Positions 44,636 through 57,763 of a DNA stretch of 64,000 nt are shown one piece after another. This stretch comes from Anthostomella pinea (taxonomy: Eukaryota; Ascomycota; Sordariomycetes; Xylariales; Xylariaceae): the NCBI GenBank assembly GCA_963556695.1, contig CAUWAG010000010.1:3720001-3784000 (forward strand), given 5' to 3'. The notes under the pieces were generated by a model. The model worked only from the letters and a program-made list of their open reading frames with translations, was not told the DNA's origin and did not search any database. Within the stretch, counting starts at the first letter, position 1. Every line of letters starts with the position of its first letter. Both the position numbers and the translations under genes were made by a program.

Positions 44636-44809
44636 TGTTAAATGGGAGCCGGAAATAGACACCGGAAGATCTCCAGTGGGGCAGAGACGCACAGGGCATC
44701 TGACCCACCAAGAAGACAGATGATCAACGCTGAAGAAGCAGAGCATGACAAGCACAACAACAGAACACACTTGACAACCTGAATAATCTGAACTCGCTTG
44801 CATCTAACA
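44636..44809 (+). repeat. solo LTR, Ty1/copia type
   Basis: 174 bp from TGTTAAATGGGAGCC to CATCTAACA, flanked by GATAC at 44631-44635 and 44810-44814. The first about 120 bp match the truncated 3' LTR of the old copia element at 59051-59172, so it belongs to that family. Confidence 0.88.
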
Positions 44810-44814
44810 GATAC

Positions 44815-46160
44815 GAGCTGCCGACATATATGATCCATCGCGTCAGGATTTCCGCTTTGCACCTGTTCTACCCACTTGTTGGTTTTTACCTACTATGCCC
44901 ATTTTCCACCACTTCAATTGAACAGGTAACTATATGACAGAGTGGCCAGTGGGTAACCGTTTAATATGCACGGCTTCGAAGCTCGCACAGTTTACATATG
45001 GTTGTAATCCTGATTTATGTTCACGTCATCGCGGATGTATCCAATGGTGTGTCGAGTAGTGAATGAAAGTTGCACCATGTCTCCCTGTTCAGCTGGTGAA
45101 ATTTATCCACAATGTTCTCGTCTGTTCGGAGCGTGGTCAGGGAACAAGGTACGCCCTCTACGAGGATGGATGCCAATTGAATATCGAAAGGCTCTCGTTC
45201 TTGTTGATCGATGTAAACGTCGTTCTGATTGTCGCATGCTTCCTCCTCATGTAGCGGGCGTAACCAGCACGCAACAACCCGAAGCGTGGGAGGAGGTGTG
45301 ATGTTCGTGCGAGTAGGTGCACACAAGCAGGCTATGAATCCCGTATCCGTATGGTGACACTCTGGAGCATAATTGTGGTACATGCATGCAAATGTACTAT
45401 GAGTTCCTATGGTTTCCGCTGATCATTGGATTACTGGTGAAGGTGTGGACCGAGCTCGCTGTTTTGTGATATTTCATATATAGGTAATCACCACTTGTAC
45501 ATATAAGATATCGGTATACTCTAGAAACTGTGGAATCTTTAGTTGGAGAAAATACATTTTAGGTACTTGAATATGCAGACCCGGCTTGCGGACCTAAGCT
45601 GTCCCAGGGTTCCTTCCACCATGCAAGCATAGGGAGGCAAATGATACTCTAGAAATCTCGAGAACGGTCTTGACCTGAGGAAGGGATGAGAGGGTACCTA
45701 GATAGGCAGCCGGCAGCTAACTCTTTATATCTACCTGCGCGAGGCCATGGGTGATTGTTTGGTGATCTATCAACCAGGCCTCTCACCGGAAACGAAGAGT
45801 CATTGGGGTCACTCAACTCATGTGTATATATGTTTGGCCGGCAACAAACATAGGAGCAAACTTCCTGATGGTGGTAACGTCCATGTTGTTTATGCCGCAT
45901 GAGATGACACGGGGCTCTATTGAACGACTCAGCACCAAGCGAAGACCACACAGAAGATATGACTTCAACTCTGGTTCTTCAACTGGTATACACATCGGAC
46001 TGGCGAATTTCGTAGCTGCGAGTAGGATCCCAGAGTCCCCCCTGCCATCTCTAAAACTCATGAAGCAAGTACTCTGGCACACCTATACGCCAGAGGACTA
46101 CCGTACGCCCAATGCACCCCCAACCGTAACACCATGCAGAAACAAAGAATCCCCCAACGA
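44815..46160. other. intergenic, nothing recognised
   Basis: Short overlapping frames on both strands (for example 45021-45383 minus and 45813-46082 minus) without domains or convincing splice sites. Confidence 0.45.
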
Positions 46161-46730
46161 TCACCTCATGCCACCAAACGCACGATCCAGCTCCTCCCCC
46201 TGATCGACGGCCATCTCGCTTGCGCCCTCGCGCTCCGCAAGGCTCATCTCGGCGAAAGAGCCCGCGACCTCGGCCTCAGTCCCCGGTTTCCGCACGGGCT
46301 CCAGCAGCCGGGCCTCGCTGTCCAGCCAGCCGGGGGCGACCCTACGCTTTTCGGCCAGCTCGCGCTCGCGTATGCGGTCGTCCAACTCCCGCAGCTCCCG
46401 CGCGGCTTCCTCCTGCATCTTGGTGATGTGGGCCTGCAGCGCGCGGCACGAGGCGACGATGTCGTCTGGGTGCGCGGCGTGCCCCGATTGTGATATCACG
46501 TACTTGGGCTTCTCGTCCGTGGCGCCGGTGATGCCGCTCGCGGGCGGCGAGAGCGTGGACGGCATCCTCTTGTAGGTGTAGGGGAGCGTCGCGGCGGTCG
46601 GGAGCGTGACGAAGGGCGAGACCGTCAGAGGCACTTGCGCCAGGTACGAATGCGAGCCTGGATGTATGTGAGTAACTGCGCGACGAACAAGGGCGAGGAA
46701 TTGCTTACGGTCGTCGCGCATTGAGACCAT
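46161..46730 (-). CDS. conserved-looking protein of unknown function, two exons
   Basis: Minus strand: exon 1 46730-46709 (7 codons plus one base), intron 46708-46658 (51 nt, GTAAGC to CCAG), exon 2 46657-46161; 172 aa. The sequence runs from a Pro/Ser-rich part (SYLAQVPLTVSPF, YTYKRMPSTLSPPASG) into a long charged helix (MQEEAARELRELDDRIRERE) likely to form a coiled coil, then an acidic end. No enzyme motif. I cannot name the family; a subunit of a small helical complex is a guess. It is divergent from the ICln/Lot5 gene with 356 bp between starts, so the two may share a promoter region. An upstream in-frame ATG at 46721 is an alternative start. Confidence 0.7.
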   Translation of the reverse strand: MVSMRDDRKQFLALVRRAVTHIHPGSHSYLAQVPLTVSPFVTLPTAATLPYTYKRMPSTLSPPASGITGATDEKPKYVISQSGHAAHPDDIVASCRALQAHITKMQEEAARELRELDDRIRERELAEKRRVAPGWLDSEARLLEPVRKPGTEAEVAGSFAEMSLAEREGASEMAVDQGEELDRAFGGMR

Positions 46731-47086
46731 TGTCCGTATATCCACTGGGAGTCCCTCCGAGACAAAGGCTTTGAAAGTCCTCCCTCCGAACACACAGCGA
46801 GTCTGACGCGTTCGACTCGTCGGTTGTTGGAACGAGACACCTGGGAAGGTACTCTGCCGACTGTCAGAGGCTGGGCGCCAGCTGCACGATGATAAGATAA
46901 GGAGCTTTTATCGATAAGCCCCACCACCAATGTCGCGACGAACTTTTGGGGATTCGACTTCTAACCTGAGCTCCAGTGACTTTATTTACAAAACATTGGA
47001 TTGCATTTACCTCTTACGACTTCTTGAGGACATCTCAATCAACTTGGCGAACCCCGAATCTTGTATATTTGTCGGAAGCTTTCACC

Positions 47087-48140
47087 ATGTCTCTCACAGT
47101 CATCAAGAGCCGTCCCTCGGCAGACGGTGACTTCCAGCCTCTGAGCGAGTACCAGGACCAGACACCCGAGACCTTCTTCGACGGCAAACCTATTCTGTAC
47201 TACCACGACGAGAACATCAAGGCCTGGGTTTCCGAGGAACAATACGAGAGCCTGTACTTCTTCTCAAAGGCCTCCGCAGAGAACGATGCTAGCGTCCACC
47301 CGAGCTCGCCCGAGTCGCAAGCGCTCCAGAACAATGGAGGCACGCATCTGCGCGAGGAGAAGAAGGTCGAGGTATTCGTCGGATCTAGGTACGTCTTGTT
47401 GCCTGCCATGTGCGCTTCGAAACAGTGCTGACTCGGGTCATAGCAAGCTGATCCTGTTCTCCCACAAGAGCGGTACCGGCATCGAGATACCCTACCCCGC
47501 CGTCACCCTTCACGCGATCAAGAACTTCAGTCATCTAGAAAAGCCCGACGATGCCGCGTCCAACTTTCTTGGAGTCTACATGCAGCTCGAGTTTGCAGGC
47601 GCCGGCGCAGACGACGATGAGAGCTTCGACCCGATCGAATTGACGCTTGTCCCTTACAAGCCACTGTCCGAAGACAGTCCCAACCCCGAATCATCTACCG
47701 TTGACGCCCTCAATGCCGAGAGAACGAACGCGTTATTCAACCAGATATCGTCCTGCTCGAACCTAAACCCCGACCCGCGCGACGATGAGGAAGATGAGGA
47801 GGAAGACAGCGCGGACCGCATCATATTTGAGGGTAGCGCCGAGCACGGAGCAGCCGTCGACGGGCTACCTGGGGTACTGCTGGGCGACAGCACTGGCGGC
47901 CTGCCACCTCCCATGCCTGGAAGCTCGGGTTGGATCACGGCAGAGAACGTGGACCAGTATTCCGACGCAGACGGTAATTGGATTGGCGGTCAAGACGGCC
48001 AGGATGGTGAGGATGGTATCAGTGGTGAGCTCGGGGAGGGTGCTGGCCGGGTTCGTGATCGAGACGAAGCTGAGAAAGATGGCGCAAATAGCCATGATGA
48101 TGCTGATGATACCGAATCGAAGCGACCGCGCACCGAATGA
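47087..48140 (+). CDS. ICln/Lot5-family protein, two exons
   Basis: Exons 47087-47388 and 47444-48140, intron 55 nt (GTACGT, CTGAC, TAG), giving 332 aa. The start ATG sits in a good CACCATGTC context. The N-terminal half fits the PH-like fold of the ICln/Lot5 family (strands such as KPILYYHDENIKAWVSEE, KLILFSHKSGTGIEIPYPAV, YMQLEFAGAG, IELTLVPY). The C-terminal half is very acidic (DDEEDEEEDSAD) and disordered, ending KRPRTE, which may act as a nuclear signal. In animals ICln acts as an assembly chaperone for Sm proteins of snRNPs; the fungal role is less defined. Intact, ordinary host gene; divergent from the gene at 46161-46730. Confidence 0.88.
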
Positions 48141-49160
48141 TCGTACACTCAATTGTGCAGAAAGGGGCCTATGACGGAAGCTGCCGGCCATTTGGACTAA
48201 GCAGAGAGGGTGATCACAGTGTTTGGTTATTCCAAGCACATGTCAGGTGCACTAGTGACATGAAACCTCCAGGAGACTCAGTTGGACTTTTGCAGGGCGA
48301 TTGTTGGGTTAGGGAGCACGAATGATGATGAAAGTGAGTTTACTTTGACCTGCCTCGCAATAATCGTTCTGACCTGACCAGTCATGATACCCGAAAGACA
48401 TAGCAGGCTCTGCCGCAGCCTTGAGCAAATTGATGATTTTTTCATATAAATCGTTCGCTTTTTCCTTCTTCGTGTCTGATGACTGAACCCAATTGATCCT
48501 GTCCCTCAACCTCAACGCCTCTGCTTAATATGTCTTCAGCGAGACCTTCGTCTGCTCGGCTTCACGTGACGGCCGGGGCGGAAGGACAGATCAGACTGTA
48601 TAGTAGTCAATATGCCATGAGGTTATATCGATAAGAAATCGATGGTGTTCATGTATGTTTAACATCCCCCACGGGACTGTTGTTGCAGGAGAAGGAAAAT
48701 ATACCTACCGCCCCCAATGCGTAGCCCTCGAGGTCAGTTAACCATCTGATGCATTTACACAAGTAGCTACTTATGGGATTGACAAGTAACTAGGTAGCTC
48801 ATCTTAGTTGGCACAATGTTCTGTAGGAACATTCTCAGGGGTCCTCACACTTGCTTTCTGGAACCTCAAAACTTATATCACCCCTTGAACTGATCGTATT
48901 AACAGCGCGCTCATTCCGAGTCGCCTGACCGTTTAGTCTTTTCACTACCTCTACTCTGGACTGGAGGGTGTATCTGGTAAAAGGCCAACCATATTGGGGA
49001 GTGGTGTGGGGGTAAATAGTATGTTGTTCTGCAGAAAGGTGCAGTACTAGTGAGGCGCGGAGGCCATGTATACATACACGAATGGTCCCTTTGTTTACAG
49101 GATGTTTCTTAATAGTACTCCTTGTTTTTAAAATCTTATTTAACCATAAATAAGGCGATC
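48141..49160. other. intergenic, one possible exon fragment
   Basis: A minus frame at about 48515-48309 (NWVQSSDTKKEKANDLYEKI, then EPAMSFGYHDWSG) reads like coding sequence but has no ATG and no partners, so it is left unassigned. The 5' LTR of the copia element that follows is not found here. Confidence 0.4.
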
Positions 49161-52100
49161 ATGGCCAACAACACCAATACCTCCGGATATCCTATCAGAA
49201 GAGTATTTAAAGAAGCCTACCAGAACCGCTCAAACAGCAGTGGAGGAGGGACGAGTCCTCGCTTCACACCTTACAACAGAAAGAGCAACTGACTTCAAAA
49301 TGAATGTCGCCCTATTCAAGCACAAAGACAAGATCAATCAGCAAACCAAGGCCTCCATATCCGAACTCATCAAGTGGACTCTCAAAACCGTCAATCCTAC
49401 CATACAGGAGACCAAACTACTCCCTAAATGAAACCTTTGTCAGTGGTACCAAGAGCTTGCAACTAAAGGAGCCATTTACAGTGAGAATATTATGTACCAG
49501 GCCCAAGTCGACTACCGTGCCATTATATCAATAATCAACAAAGGGGTGCAGAAAAGAAAGAGAAGGATTTCATCAGCTGGATTAAAGAGTAGGAGTTGGT
49601 TATAACCAGGGCTATTAAAGCCAGGGTCCCTAAGGCTCTATCTCCAGCAACCTGGTTTGATGACTTTATAGTTGCTGTCGCCTTAATGAACTCTAATTGA
49701 TCTTCTCAAGCCAGGGCAAAGAAAAAGGAAAGAGTGTTTAAAGACAGTATTTTGTACTGCCAGATAGCTTCTGACCTCCACAACGACTGGATAACAACAA
49801 GCGCCATCACTAATACTTCAAAAGGATGGAAAGCGGGCTTCCCAGCCCTTCACGGAGAACAGCAACAGCCTGGCGATACAGGACTCGACTGGAGACGAGA
49901 GAGAAAAGGAGCATCTTTAAAAGCAATCAAACGCTAGAGACAGAAGCCGCAGTGGTAGAAACAACAACCAGAGACAGCAAGGGGGATCAAGAGGAGGTTT
50001 CAGAAGAGGAAGTCTGGGAGCTTCTGGCAAAAGGGGTCGAGACGACGAAGAAGCTCCCTTAACCACTTAAACATGCAAGGGATGCCATTATAAAGGGCAC
50101 TACTTCACAGAGTGCTTTTACCTCTTCTTAAACAAGCGACTAAATGGATGGGAAGTCCATCACAGTATGCAGCAAATAGTCAAGATACTGCTTGAAAGGG
50201 ACAATAATATATCTAACAAAGTGGCACAAATTTCTAAGACACACACCGCGCAATTAACGCGCGAAAAAGGGCGAGAGAGTACAACATGTACCAACGCATG
50301 CAAAAAAAGACACAATATCTTATCTAGCAAATAACACGAAGTCCTCCTACGTAACCGCCCCTGACCCCTTACTCAACTCGTTAATCCTTGACTCTAGCAC
50401 AACCTTACATATTTTCAACGTTATCACTCGCTTTAATAACTTTTACAGAGCACCAACAGGTGATAAAGTGGATAAAGGGAACACCTTCATACCAATCCTA
50501 GGATAGGGAGAAATAGACATCACTGCTCATGACTCACTAGGGCCATTCATCTTGACACTACGGAATACTGCCTTCCCTGAAGAATTTGCGGCAAACCTCG
50601 TATCTTTACGGCAGCTTAAAAAGCTTGAATACTACTGGGATAATAAACCTCCTAACAATTACGTCAGACAAAAGGATGATTCAGTGGTGTTCAAACACAT
50701 AGATAAGTTTGGGCAATGGGTCGTAGAGAACATACCCCTAGGCAAAACCAAAGCGTCCTTTGCCCTGCAGAGGAAGATGATCAACTCAAGAACAGAAAGA
50801 GCTCTAATTAAGGGTGAGAAGAACTTCTGGCACTGGCAATTAGGGCATCCTGGCCCCAAAATAATCGCACAGATCACAAAGCATATTAAAGAAGTGAGAA
50901 TCAAAGGTCCCTCTACTGCTCAGTGTGACGGGTGTGGTAAGACCAAAATCAAGAAACAGACACGCAGAACACCTAGGCGACCGTCAACCAAGCCAGGTGT
51001 CACGATTCCGAAAATGTACTAGTAAGGATGCAGTGATCCCGATTGATTATTGACATATAACGAACACTGTCGCGGTGAGCGTACTGAGGAGCTGGGACAT
51101 GGCCGGCAGTAAGCAGCTATTACTCTATTAACGAGAATATCAAGACTAGAGAAGAAAGGAAGAGAGGGGAGATAGGTACAGCGGGAGGTTGCCCCTTTAA
51201 AAGGATCCTCTGTCCAGATCCTTCTCTTTTTGGGAAATATCGGCTTGTCATGTGGGAAGGTCCGTGCAGGCCGTCACAGGATATAACTCAACCAATATCT
51301 ATCTGGTCTAGAACCTATTAACCAGCAAGGTCCACGCTATGCGTGATGTGATAGCAGACGAGGACCAGATGTTCTTTGGAGACTTGAGCGACCTCAAGGA
51401 CGACCTCCTGCATGTTAGCAAAGAACAACTAACACTATTTCTAAATAGACACAAGGTATCATGAATTTTTTTAGAGGACATTCCAGTGTACTAAAAAGAT
51501 AAAGATCTTAGCAGATTAATATAGGAGCACCCAGACAAAGATGAGATAGACCTGAGTGATAATAGTACAAAAAAGATACCAAGGACAAAGCCAACACAAA
51601 TAGTAACAAAGGGACTGATCACCCTTATACATCTGCCGTGTTTGAGCCATACCTGACCCTAGAACCCACTCCTTTACCTGCGGCAGCACTGCTGGCTGCT
51701 ATTATCAGGGAGCCTATGAAAGGCCAGATCAGAGCATCATGCTCCTAACGAGCAGGAGAAGGGTTAACTGCCCACTCGTTACCTTCAACTGGGGATGCCC
51801 AGGCCATATAAAATCACCACGGGAATTAGAAAGCAGCGTTCAATACTGGACGCATTGCCAATCCTGTTAGTTTGATAGATGGCAGGCCAGTGAGCAAAGC
51901 CAAGTATAACAAGTACAGAACCTACGGCTTTCGCCCTGGTGAGAGACTATAACACCAAGGAAATCATCACGGCCCAGCCTCGATACCTACAAAAGTAAGA
52001 AAGATACATCAACGATCATTACCACCAGAGCCAAAGAACTGGCAAGGTGTCAAGGACCATCTCTATAGGGCCGAATGACGTCAAGCCGAGGTTGACCACA

Positions 52101-52397
52101 TCAGCAGCCACAATGAAATAGGATCATGAATAATCACTGACAAGTCAGCAACAAATGGACACCAAATCCTGGACTGTATATGGGTATACAAGTACAAGTT
52201 CAACAAGTACAGCTTCCTGAGCAAGTGCAAAGCACACCTCATGGTTCGCGTTGACTAGCTGAATAAGAACATATATGAGGATACCTACGCATCAACTCTC
52301 GTAGGCAGATCTTTCAGAGCCCTCATAGCAATCGCAGCCCGCTTCATTCTTGAGCTCATTCAATACGATGCCGTCAACATCTTTGTCAACGCAGACT

Positions 52398-52595
52398 TGT
52401 TAGATTTCAAAGTGTTCTATTAAGGAGAGGAATTCCAGCTACTCTGGAGCGGCCAGAATGGCCCTATATATATCCAAGATACTAAAGGAAAGGATACGTG
52501 GCCTTATATTGGCCACGTATGTGACAGAGTCACAAATGGGGATGGTGATCCTGAAGGATGACTATGGATGGGCTAACGTAGCCCAGAATCCAACA
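52398..52595 (-). repeat. 3' LTR of the younger copia element
   Basis: 198 bp, paired with 57566-57763, with two differences near 52553-52560. Confidence 0.92.
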
Positions 52596-52627
52596 CGCCC
52601 TCTCAGACTGAGGGAATTAACATAACC

Positions 52628-55600
52628 AGAATATCACCCCTCTACATGAACCAGTCCTAGCAACTCTAGAAACTTAAAGAACCTTGCCTTTGTCAAAGCT
52701 TTGGTGAGACCGTCTGCAGGCATTTCATTGGTTCCAAGGAAAGAGAGCCGTATATGGCCTTCCAAGATCTCCTGACGAATGTAGTGTTCCCTGACTCGAA
52801 TGTGCTTAATTCAACGATAGGATTCAGCGTTCTGAGCCAAATTAATAGCTCCAGCACTGTCTGAATGGATGTTGATAGCATTCAGAGTGGAACCAAGTTC
52901 CAGCATCAGTTCTCGTAGCCAGGCAGCCTCTTTGACGGCTTCAGAGAGTGCGTAGTACTCCGATTCCACAGTAGACTGAGCCACAACAGTCTGCAGCTTG
53001 GATGCCCAGGAGACAGCGCCCCCAGCAAACGTGAACAGATAGCCTGAGGTGGATTTGGCGCTGGTCTTGATGCTTCCAGCATAGCTGGCATCACAGTAAC
53101 CAACCAGCAGATCCGGAATCATCTCAAGGACCTCCTGGGGGGTCTTCCTGACATATTTGGGACCTTCAAATTTGATCCCAAGATCTTGAGAGTGCCACAA
53201 ATAGCGAAGTAGGCCCAGAGCGGCCTTATATTGGGCTGAGCCAGGGTTGTGAAGGTATCGCGAGAGAACACCCATAGAGTATGCAATATCTGGTCTCGTA
53301 TACGACGCAGGGAAGTTCTCAGAACCGATCAGGGACTGGTATGTCTGAATAGGACGTGTATTGACCTCAAGGTCGTTGTCCAGGGACTCTATCTGTTCCA
53401 CTGCTTGAGGAGATATCGGCACGTTCATCTTGCCAGTGTTCTGCTGGTCGAACGCCTCCACAGTCCTTCTCACATACGTCTGTTGAGAGAGATATAACGT
53501 CCTCTTAGCTCGGTTTCTGACAATGTGGACTCCTAGGAAGTGTTCAGCAACTCCCATGTCCTTCATCTCAAATATAGAACCTAGTTCCTTCTTGAAGGCA
53601 GCGATCCCGTCACGATTAGACCCCAAAATGAGGAAATCATCGACATAGCTGATCACTATAATGCCACGGCTGATGTTGACATAGACTGCGTTGTCAGAGA
53701 CCAGAGGGTCGAATCCGAGGTCCTTCAGAGCGCTGCGAATGCGCTTCTGCCACTGCCTGGGGCTCTGCTTGAGCCCATATAGCGGTTTCGCAAGCTTCAC
53801 AATCATGCCAGGTCTCCAGTTGATAGTATTCTCATCTGAATACATCTCAAAGAAGTCAGAGAGACCATCAGACGTCTCCATGAAGATCTCTTCATCCAGT
53901 TCTCCCATCAGGAAGGCAGATACAGCATCCATCTGGTCAATTTCCCAGTCCAGAACGGCAGCAATGGCTAGAAGGAGCCTCCAGGTGGTAGTACGAGCGC
54001 CTGAGGCCTGGGTTTCAAAATAATCGAGGCCATGGCGTTGCATGAAGCCTCGTATAACCACCCTAGCCTTGTACCGAGAGGTGTTGCCGTCAGAGTCCCT
54101 CTTCCGCCTATAGACATTGCGGCTAGAGAGAGTTTTACGCCCAGCAGGCAGATCAGACCTCCACAAAGGAATGAAGGTATTATTGCGCAGCAACGCCCGT
54201 ATCTCTGTGTGAGTGCTATCCAGCCATTGAGGTGCCTCGGCAGACTCCATGGCTTCCTTGTAGCTAAAAGGCTCGTCATTACGGGGAAGTGCCTGATCAG
54301 GGTCAGAAGACGGCCAATTGGCATAAGATGCCTCAATCGTAACATGTGGAGATATGCCAGGGGTGGAAGACTCGGCCACGTAGTGGTTGTGAGTCCTCCG
54401 AGTGCGCCCTCCAGAGAGTACATTCTCTGGATTGAGCCCTGATTGGATTCTTGACCTCAGAGCAGCCGTTGGGGCTACTTCTTGACGAGGTGGTTCAGAT
54501 GATAGAAGAATCGAGTCAACTAGAGCAGTACTAGGCTCAGGGTTGCTATATCCAGAGTCAGAATGATAACCATCATCATTATCAGAAGCGTCAGGGGACC
54601 AAAGAGGGGTCCCTAACGTGACAACTGGTTGTGGTGAATCATCTCTACCATCCCTTCCGTTATCTGACTCGATATATATATGCTGAGAATCGTGAGCGCC
54701 CTCTGGTGAAGACGGCGCTGGCAGATCTTCAGCATCGGGTCTGGTTGTCTCATAGTCATCAAGTGTACCACGGAAGTTTGGAAGAATATGGATCAAATCT
54801 CTTGAAAGTACATACCTATCCAAAATCTCAAGATGGGCAGTAACTACAACCTTTCTTAGGTGTGTAAGATACACCTGGTACTGGTTAGAACCAAAGGAAC
54901 AAAGAATACGACCTCTCCTTGCGTGTGGAGTGGTCTTGTCTCCCTTAGGGCGGCGCTGCTGCGGCAAATGGACCACAGCGGCCTGCCCGATTGACAGTAA
55001 ATTCGTCAAATCAGGCTTATTATCCTTTCCAGGGTTCAGATCGTCAAAGAAAACTTCAAAGAGAGTCTTCTTAATGCCCTGGAGGAAAGATGTATAGCTC
55101 ACATTGAGCCTATCACATACGGCAGGTCCAACAACCGGCCAAAGGGCTTCATGTAGCCCGGAATCCTTCATAATACTGCGAATGAAAGCGTGTATAACTC
55201 TAAAGAATCTCTCAGCCACTCCGTTCTGCTCGGGAGTGTATGGAGCGCTGACTTCGAACAGGATACCACGTTCAGCTCCCCATTGCTTGAATCTCGCGTA
55301 TTCAGAACCACCATCCATTCGGAATTGCTTCGGATAACGCCCGTACTGGGTGTGAGCGTATTCACAGTAGCGAATGGCTTGGTCGGAAGCTTCCCCTTTC
55401 TTCTCGTGAGGGCAGTACTCCCTCAAACGAGACTTGCTATCCACAAATATGGTGGCATAGAGAGAACCATCATAACCTTGGACAGAGTGCTTAGTTATAT
55501 CCATATGGACCAGGTCTAAAGCATGATCTGGATGTTCCTGCTCAACTCGAGAGACTAGGCGACGTAGATTGGACTCCAGACATTCCAGACAGGTGAATTC

Positions 55601-55923
55601 TTTTGCCAGCTCTCGTAGATTCGGCGGCAATTCAATCCCTTTGGTGATACTGGCTGTCTTGATCAGGTCACCAATAGATCAGTGGCCAAGTCTTGTATGC
55701 CAGCGGTGGAGTAGTCTCAGCGCCACAGATTTGGCTTGAGAGGTCAGTTCCTGGGAAGAATCCTTGGATACCATATTAGTGAACACGTCAGGGCTTGATT
55801 GATCCCGTATACGTCCTTCTGGACACTAGGGATCTCTGTCTGAACGTACATTCCCTGGTGGAATGATGCCACCCATGTCCTATGGGGGTCAAACAGATCG
55901 CGGATCATCAAATACCATCTTTA
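52628..55923 (-). pseudogene. copia pol: GAG pre-integrase, integrase, reverse transcriptase, RNase H
   Basis: The main open part is 55630-52811 (minus). Integrase shows LDLVHMDI, DGGSEYARFKQWG and PEQNGVAERFFRV; reverse transcriptase shows FSYKEAMESAEAPQWLDS, DQMDAVSAFLMGELDEEIFM and active site YVDDFLILG; RNase H shows GYCDASYAG and ESEYYALSEAVKEAAWLREL. Upstream, 55920-55631 holds the pre-integrase domain (RLLHRWHTRLGH) behind a TAA at 55921-55923, a frameshift near 55740-55790 and a TGA near 55678. Downstream, a TGA at 52811-52813 cuts off the last about 60 codons (IKHIRVREHYIRQEIL...MPADGLTKAL). The two TGAs fit CGA-to-TGA. Confidence 0.88.
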
Positions 55924-57339
55924 GCGATACATCTGGTCTCCCGAGAGAATGTTGATTGGAAAGGAAGGCACAAATAGTACTCCAGAGATTGTCTGAGTGA
56001 CGGTATCACCATTGGAGGTAATGAATGGTATCTCCACGTCGCCAACACCTTGAGGAGTAACAGGGCCTCCTCCAGTATTAAAGGGGACCAGGTCAGGGTC
56101 CATTCGAAGGCGAGTAAACCACTTCTTGCTATTGCAAATAGGAACGGTAGAGCCTGTGTCAAACAGCCATAAGTCTGTGCTTGTCGTGGCATGAACGATG
56201 TCGATCAGATTAGTACTCGCTCCCTGGTTGGCGCTATGTGGTCCTTGAGTGAAGACAGATTGACTGGAGATGGCTTTATCGGCATAATTGCACCATTGAG
56301 CGGCGTCAGAAGCGCCAGTGCGTCCACTCTGGTGAGTGGGAGCGTTGCTTGAAGGCCTTCCATCTTTCCTAGCCTTCTCAGAGGCCTGGATGATCTGGCT
56401 GAGGATGCGTTTGTTGCATCCAAGGTGGCCCTTCTTCTTGTCAAGCTCTCTGCACTCATAGCACCAGATAGGATCCGTGGTATTGCTGTTGAAAGAGCCC
56501 TGGTTGACTCCAGGGGTTCTGGGGCCATCAAGAGATGGGCGATTACTGCCTTTCCCCTTGTTCTTCCACTTGCTCTTGCCTTTACTAGGCGTAGCAGGCT
56601 TGCCAAAGTTGGTGGCAAAGGTCTCATCTTGAGCCTTGCGAATCTGTATCTCCCCCTGGAGCCGGTACAAGAGATTCTCGGTCGTAAGGAAGATTCCACG
56701 GTTATAATCTTTCGAGATTTCGCGGTGAAGGGTTGGAAAAGCCGTCCAAATAACAGCCAGGAAATTGGCAATGCGAATATTCAGAGGATATATGATATTT
56801 TGCTGCAGGACCTTGTCCATTAGTCTGCGGTAGTTGCCCACGAACTTGTCTCCATGGTCAGGGAATCGAATGGCAGCCAGTTCATCTATAACAGATGAAA
56901 TTGCGTCAATTCTCGTGCCTGAATATGCCTGTCGCAAGGCTATCCAGATCTGACCAGGGTCAAATAAACCCGTGATACGAGAATCAGGGTCAGACTTGAT
57001 GTTCTGGGTGATAGCGAGGTATAATTTTGACCTCTTGATACTCAGGTTAGCATCCAATTCAGGGGGCTTAGAAGAGGCTCCCGCAGAAGGTGTGGCTGGG
57101 GCGTCGACAGCTCTAGTTGTGGCCTTATATGGTTCCTTCTCATCCGCTTTGATGGCTTCAAGGATAAGAGACCAGAGCCCGAGAGTAGTGAGCAAATGCT
57201 CCATCGTTTGGGCCCAGACCTCCCAGTTCTCCTCGCCGACGAGCTTCTGATGGTCTTGGAGGCGAGGGATAGACGTGGATGTAAAGGTGAGTGCCGGCTC
57301 TGGGGTGGATTCAGACATAATGTAAGAAGGATAATACAT
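55924..57339 (-). CDS. copia gag and protease
   Basis: About 471 aa from ATG 57339 (a second ATG at 57318 starts MSESTPEP). Gag region with KLVGEENWEVWAQTMEHLL, AYSGTRIDAISSVIDELAAI and a zinc-knuckle-like CYECRELDKKKGHLGC; protease active site WLFDTGSTVPICNSK. The frame ends at TAA 55921-55923, where a normal copia polyprotein would run on into integrase. Confidence 0.85.
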
Positions 57340-57565
57340 TGTAAGACTAGCCTACAAATAAGGCAAAATATAAGCCAAAGAGCGACCGCTTTCTGTATAA
57401 AAAGAACAGTTATGACGGAGAAACACTTGAAGGCTTGCGGCAACAAGGGTAGCTAGTCCTAGAGGCGCGCAAGCGGAAAGAGGGTGATCAGAATGAATCA
57501 GACCAGTAGAAAAAGCTTAAAAGGTAAGGGCTGCTGGAGGTCGTGATCGATCAGAGATGCTACCA

Positions 57566-57763
57566 TGTTAGATTTCAAAGTGTTCTATTAAGGAGAGGAA
57601 TTCCAGCTACTCTGGAGCGGCCAGAATGGCCCTATATATATCCAAGATACTAAAGGAAAGGATACGTGGCCTTATATTGGCCACGTATGTGACAGAGTCA
57701 CAAATGGGGATGGTGATCCTAAAGGATAACTATGGATGGGCTAACGTAGCCCAGAATCCAACA
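57566..57763 (-). repeat. 5' LTR of the younger copia element
   Basis: 198 bp, paired with 52398-52595. The primer-site sequence starts at 57565 going down on minus. Confidence 0.92.

Larger units (their letters stand above)
52398..57763 (-). mobile_element. younger Ty1/copia element, minus strand
   Basis: 5366 bp with 198-bp LTRs at 52398-52595 and 57566-57763, which begin TGTTAGATTTC and end AATCCAACA; I count two differences between them. Target duplication AGACT at 52393-52397 and 57764-57768. Next to the 5' LTR (minus sense) the sequence TGGTAGCATC fits an initiator-Met tRNA primer site. Gag-pol is largely open but carries a few nonsense codons and a frameshift. Few LTR differences imply a fairly recent insertion. 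Confidence 0.93.
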
